A stretch of 15,132 nucleotides of DNA. Source: an uncultured Fidelibacterota bacterium (GTDB lineage: Bacteria > Marinisomatota > Marinisomatia > Marinisomatales > TCS55). How positions within the stretch are numbered: position 1 is the first letter of the stretch; every line of letters starts with the position of its first letter. The translations under genes and the position numbers were made by a program. Under the pieces are notes generated by a model. The model did no database searches. It had not been told where the DNA came from and saw only the letters and a list, made by a program, of their open reading frames with translations. Below, piece after piece: positions 13,444 through 15,132 of this stretch. The stretch covers positions 1-15,132 of the forward strand of contig CAJWTA010000023.1 of the NCBI GenBank assembly GCA_913046805.1. The letters run 5' to 3'.

Positions 13444-15132
13444 GATCTGAAATAATAATTGTTTCCACAATATTATTTAATATTGCTTTTTCGCAGAACA
13501 TATATTCCAATGATAAATCAATGTCGGCAATCAAAATAGATGACGCGCCGGAGATTGATGGAAATGTTATAGATGATCCAGTTTGGAAAAAAATAAATCC
13601 AATTACCGGTTTCATTCAACAGGCTCCTGATGAAGGAAAGCCTTCAGTAGAAAAAACAACTGTTAAGATTGCATTTGATGAAAACAATTTTTATTTATCT
13701 GCCTTCTGTTTTACTAATCAGCCAGAGAATATAATTATTAATGATACTAGAAGAGATTCTCCACTTGACGATATGGATAGTTTTATATTTATCTTAGATA
13801 CATTTAATGACAATCAAAATGGTTACGCCTTTGGAACAAATGCTGCTGGTATTGAATATGACGCCCAAATAACAAAAGGAGGAGAGAATATATCTAGAAT
13901 AGGAAGATTTTCATCAGGAGCAGGTGGAGCTTTTAATATTAATTGGGATGGTTCTTGGACAGTAAAAACCTTGATCAATGACAAGGGGTGGAGTTCAGAG
14001 TTTAAAATACCTTTTAAAACCTTGCGGTATAATAGTGAAAGAATTCAGGAGTGGGGTGTAAATTTTCAAAGAGTAAATGCATCTATCCAAGAAGTCTCGC
14101 ATTGGAGTTCAATTAATCGGCAGTTCACAGTCCATAGACTAATTTCTGCGGGTACCTTAAAAAATATTAACCCACCAATTTCACAAAATATAAAATTTAT
14201 TCCTTATGTTTTGACTCAAAGAAATTCTTTTTCAGGAGAACAATCAAAAAAAAATAATGTAAATACTGACGGCGGCTTTGATGGAAAGATTAGTATTGGG
14301 TCAGGTTTAAATCTTGATCTGACCTACAACACAGATTTTGCTCAAGCAGAAGCTGACGAACAGCAAATAAATTTGGATCGTTTTAGCTTGTTTTTTCCAG
14401 AAAAAAGAGCATTTTTCTTAGAAAATGCGGGTTTATTTTCAGTAGGAGATAATTCGTTTGGTGGTTCAGAAGTATCAATGTTTTTTAGCAGACGTATTGG
14501 TATAGATCAAGATGGCAATCAAGTACCTATCAATGGGGGCGCTCGATTAACCGGAACCATTGCGAACATGAGAATTGGCTTGTTAAATATGAATACAAAA
14601 TCTGTAGGCGATACTCCTTCAAATGAATACCAGATACTCCGATTAAAGAAGGAGCTTCCAAATAGATCACATATTGGTGCAATTGTTACAAACTTGGTAA
14701 AATTGGGCAATGAAAAGTATTCAAATGAAGTAATCGGTATTGATGCTAAATGGGGGATAGGTGAGGTAAGTCAAATTGATGGATACACTGCAATATCAAA
14801 AACGCCATTACTTGATAGAAATAAAGCTTATGCCTTTAGGTTGCAAGCCTCTTCAACAGGAAAGAAATTTTCAAATGCAATATCTTATACTGAAATTGGA
14901 GAAAACTTTAACCCGGAAATGGGATTTTTAAGAAGAAGCGGTGGTTATAGAAAATGGTATGGAAGAATATTCACTAGATTTAGACCAGAGAACTCTTTGG
15001 GAATACTAGAGCTAAGACCTCACGTAAATTATGATGGCTATTGGAGGCTTGATGGCTTTCATCAGACGGGAAAATTACATGTAGATAATCATCTTGAATT
15101 TAGGTCTGGTTACGAAGTTCATACTGGTGTGA
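13440..15132 (+). CDS. CBM9-like/DUF5916 outer-membrane beta-barrel protein, 3' end beyond the window
   Basis: An uninterrupted frame of 564 codons runs from the ATG at 13440 to the right edge with no stop, so only the N-terminal part is present. Residues 1-18 look like a signal peptide (IIIVSTILFNIAFS, then Gln). Residues about 30-210 resemble the carbohydrate-binding family 9-like domain (IDGNVIDDPVWKK near 39-51; a DDMDSFIFILDTF stretch). From about 215 on it matches DUF5916: TDFAQAEADEQQINLDRF (298-315), FFPEKRAFFLEN (318-329) and FFSRRIG (348-354), then alternating barrel strands. DUF5916 proteins are exported, predicted outer-membrane proteins common in Bacteroidetes and related phyla. 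Their function is unsettled, and sugar binding is not shown. The start overlaps the phhB stop as ATGA. Full-length members are usually well over 700 residues. Confidence 0.9.
   Translation, partial: MRSEIIIVSTILFNIAFSQNIYSNDKSMSAIKIDDAPEIDGNVIDDPVWKKINPITGFIQQAPDEGKPSVEKTTVKIAFDENNFYLSAFCFTNQPENIIINDTRRDSPLDDMDSFIFILDTFNDNQNGYAFGTNAAGIEYDAQITKGGENISRIGRFSSGAGGAFNINWDGSWTVKTLINDKGWSSEFKIPFKTLRYNSERIQEWGVNFQRVNASIQEVSHWSSINRQFTVHRLISAGTLKNINPPISQNIKFIPYVLTQRNSFSGEQSKKNNVNTDGGFDGKISIGSGLNLDLTYNTDFAQAEADEQQINLDRFSLFFPEKRAFFLENAGLFSVGDNSFGGSEVSMFFSRRIGIDQDGNQVPINGGARLTGTIANMRIGLLNMNTKSVGDTPSNEYQILRLKKELPNRSHIGAIVTNLVKLGNEKYSNEVIGIDAKWGIGEVSQIDGYTAISKTPLLDRNKAYAFRLQASSTGKKFSNAISYTEIGENFNPEMGFLRRSGGYRKWYGRIFTRFRPENSLGILELRPHVNYDGYWRLDGFHQTGKLHVDNHLEFRSGYEVHTGV

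Overview
This is an AT-rich (roughly one third G+C by eye), tightly packed bacterial window whose core is an aa3-type cytochrome c oxidase locus with its assembly genes. The presence of a DUF5916-type outer-membrane protein, a cupredoxin fused to a carboxypeptidase-regulatory-like domain, AAGGA/GAGGA-type ribosome binding sites, some TTG starts, and a heme-copper oxidase of an unusual subclade suggests a Gram-negative, aerobic member of the FCB superphylum. A marine Marinimicrobia/SAR406-like or related lineage is my best guess. That placement is inference only; no rRNA or other phylogenetic marker is present.

Layout. Positions 1-225 hold no recognisable gene, followed by a strong bidirectional terminator (231-254). 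A minus-strand gene (273-974) encodes an exported cupredoxin-like protein. A 223-bp divergent intergenic region with a Bacteroidetes-like promoter candidate separates it from the oxidase operon (1198-5102): ctaD (subunit I), ctaE (III), subunit IV, a 57-residue membrane protein not previously delineated here (3823-3996), an 84-residue CxxC membrane protein, and ctaC (subunit II, TTG start). After an 85-90 bp gap without a visible terminator come ctaA (heme A synthase), ctaB (heme O synthase), a Sco copper chaperone and a DUF420/CtaM-type assembly protein. The genes from ctaA to ctaM are chained by 4-base stop/start overlaps. Together they make the heme A, insert copper and assemble the oxidase.

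The second half (8241-13443) has ordinary single genes on the same strand: a GAF/HD-GYP cyclic-di-GMP phosphodiesterase, an SLC13-type permease with two TrkA-C domains, a MATE exporter and a pterin-4a-carbinolamine dehydratase. The last gene, starting at 13440 and running off the right edge, encodes a CBM9-like/DUF5916 outer-membrane beta-barrel protein.

The points most worth following are: subunit I keeps all metal ligands and the D-channel residues but has Ile where the K-channel lysine should be; subunit II has a ba3-like CuA site (Gln in place of Glu), extra TM glutamates and an acidic tail; two tiny membrane proteins lie between subunits IV and II; and two long perfect palindromes (20 and 24 bp) lie inside the coding sequences of ctaA and ctaB. 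I see no defence system, mobile element, CRISPR array or RNA gene.
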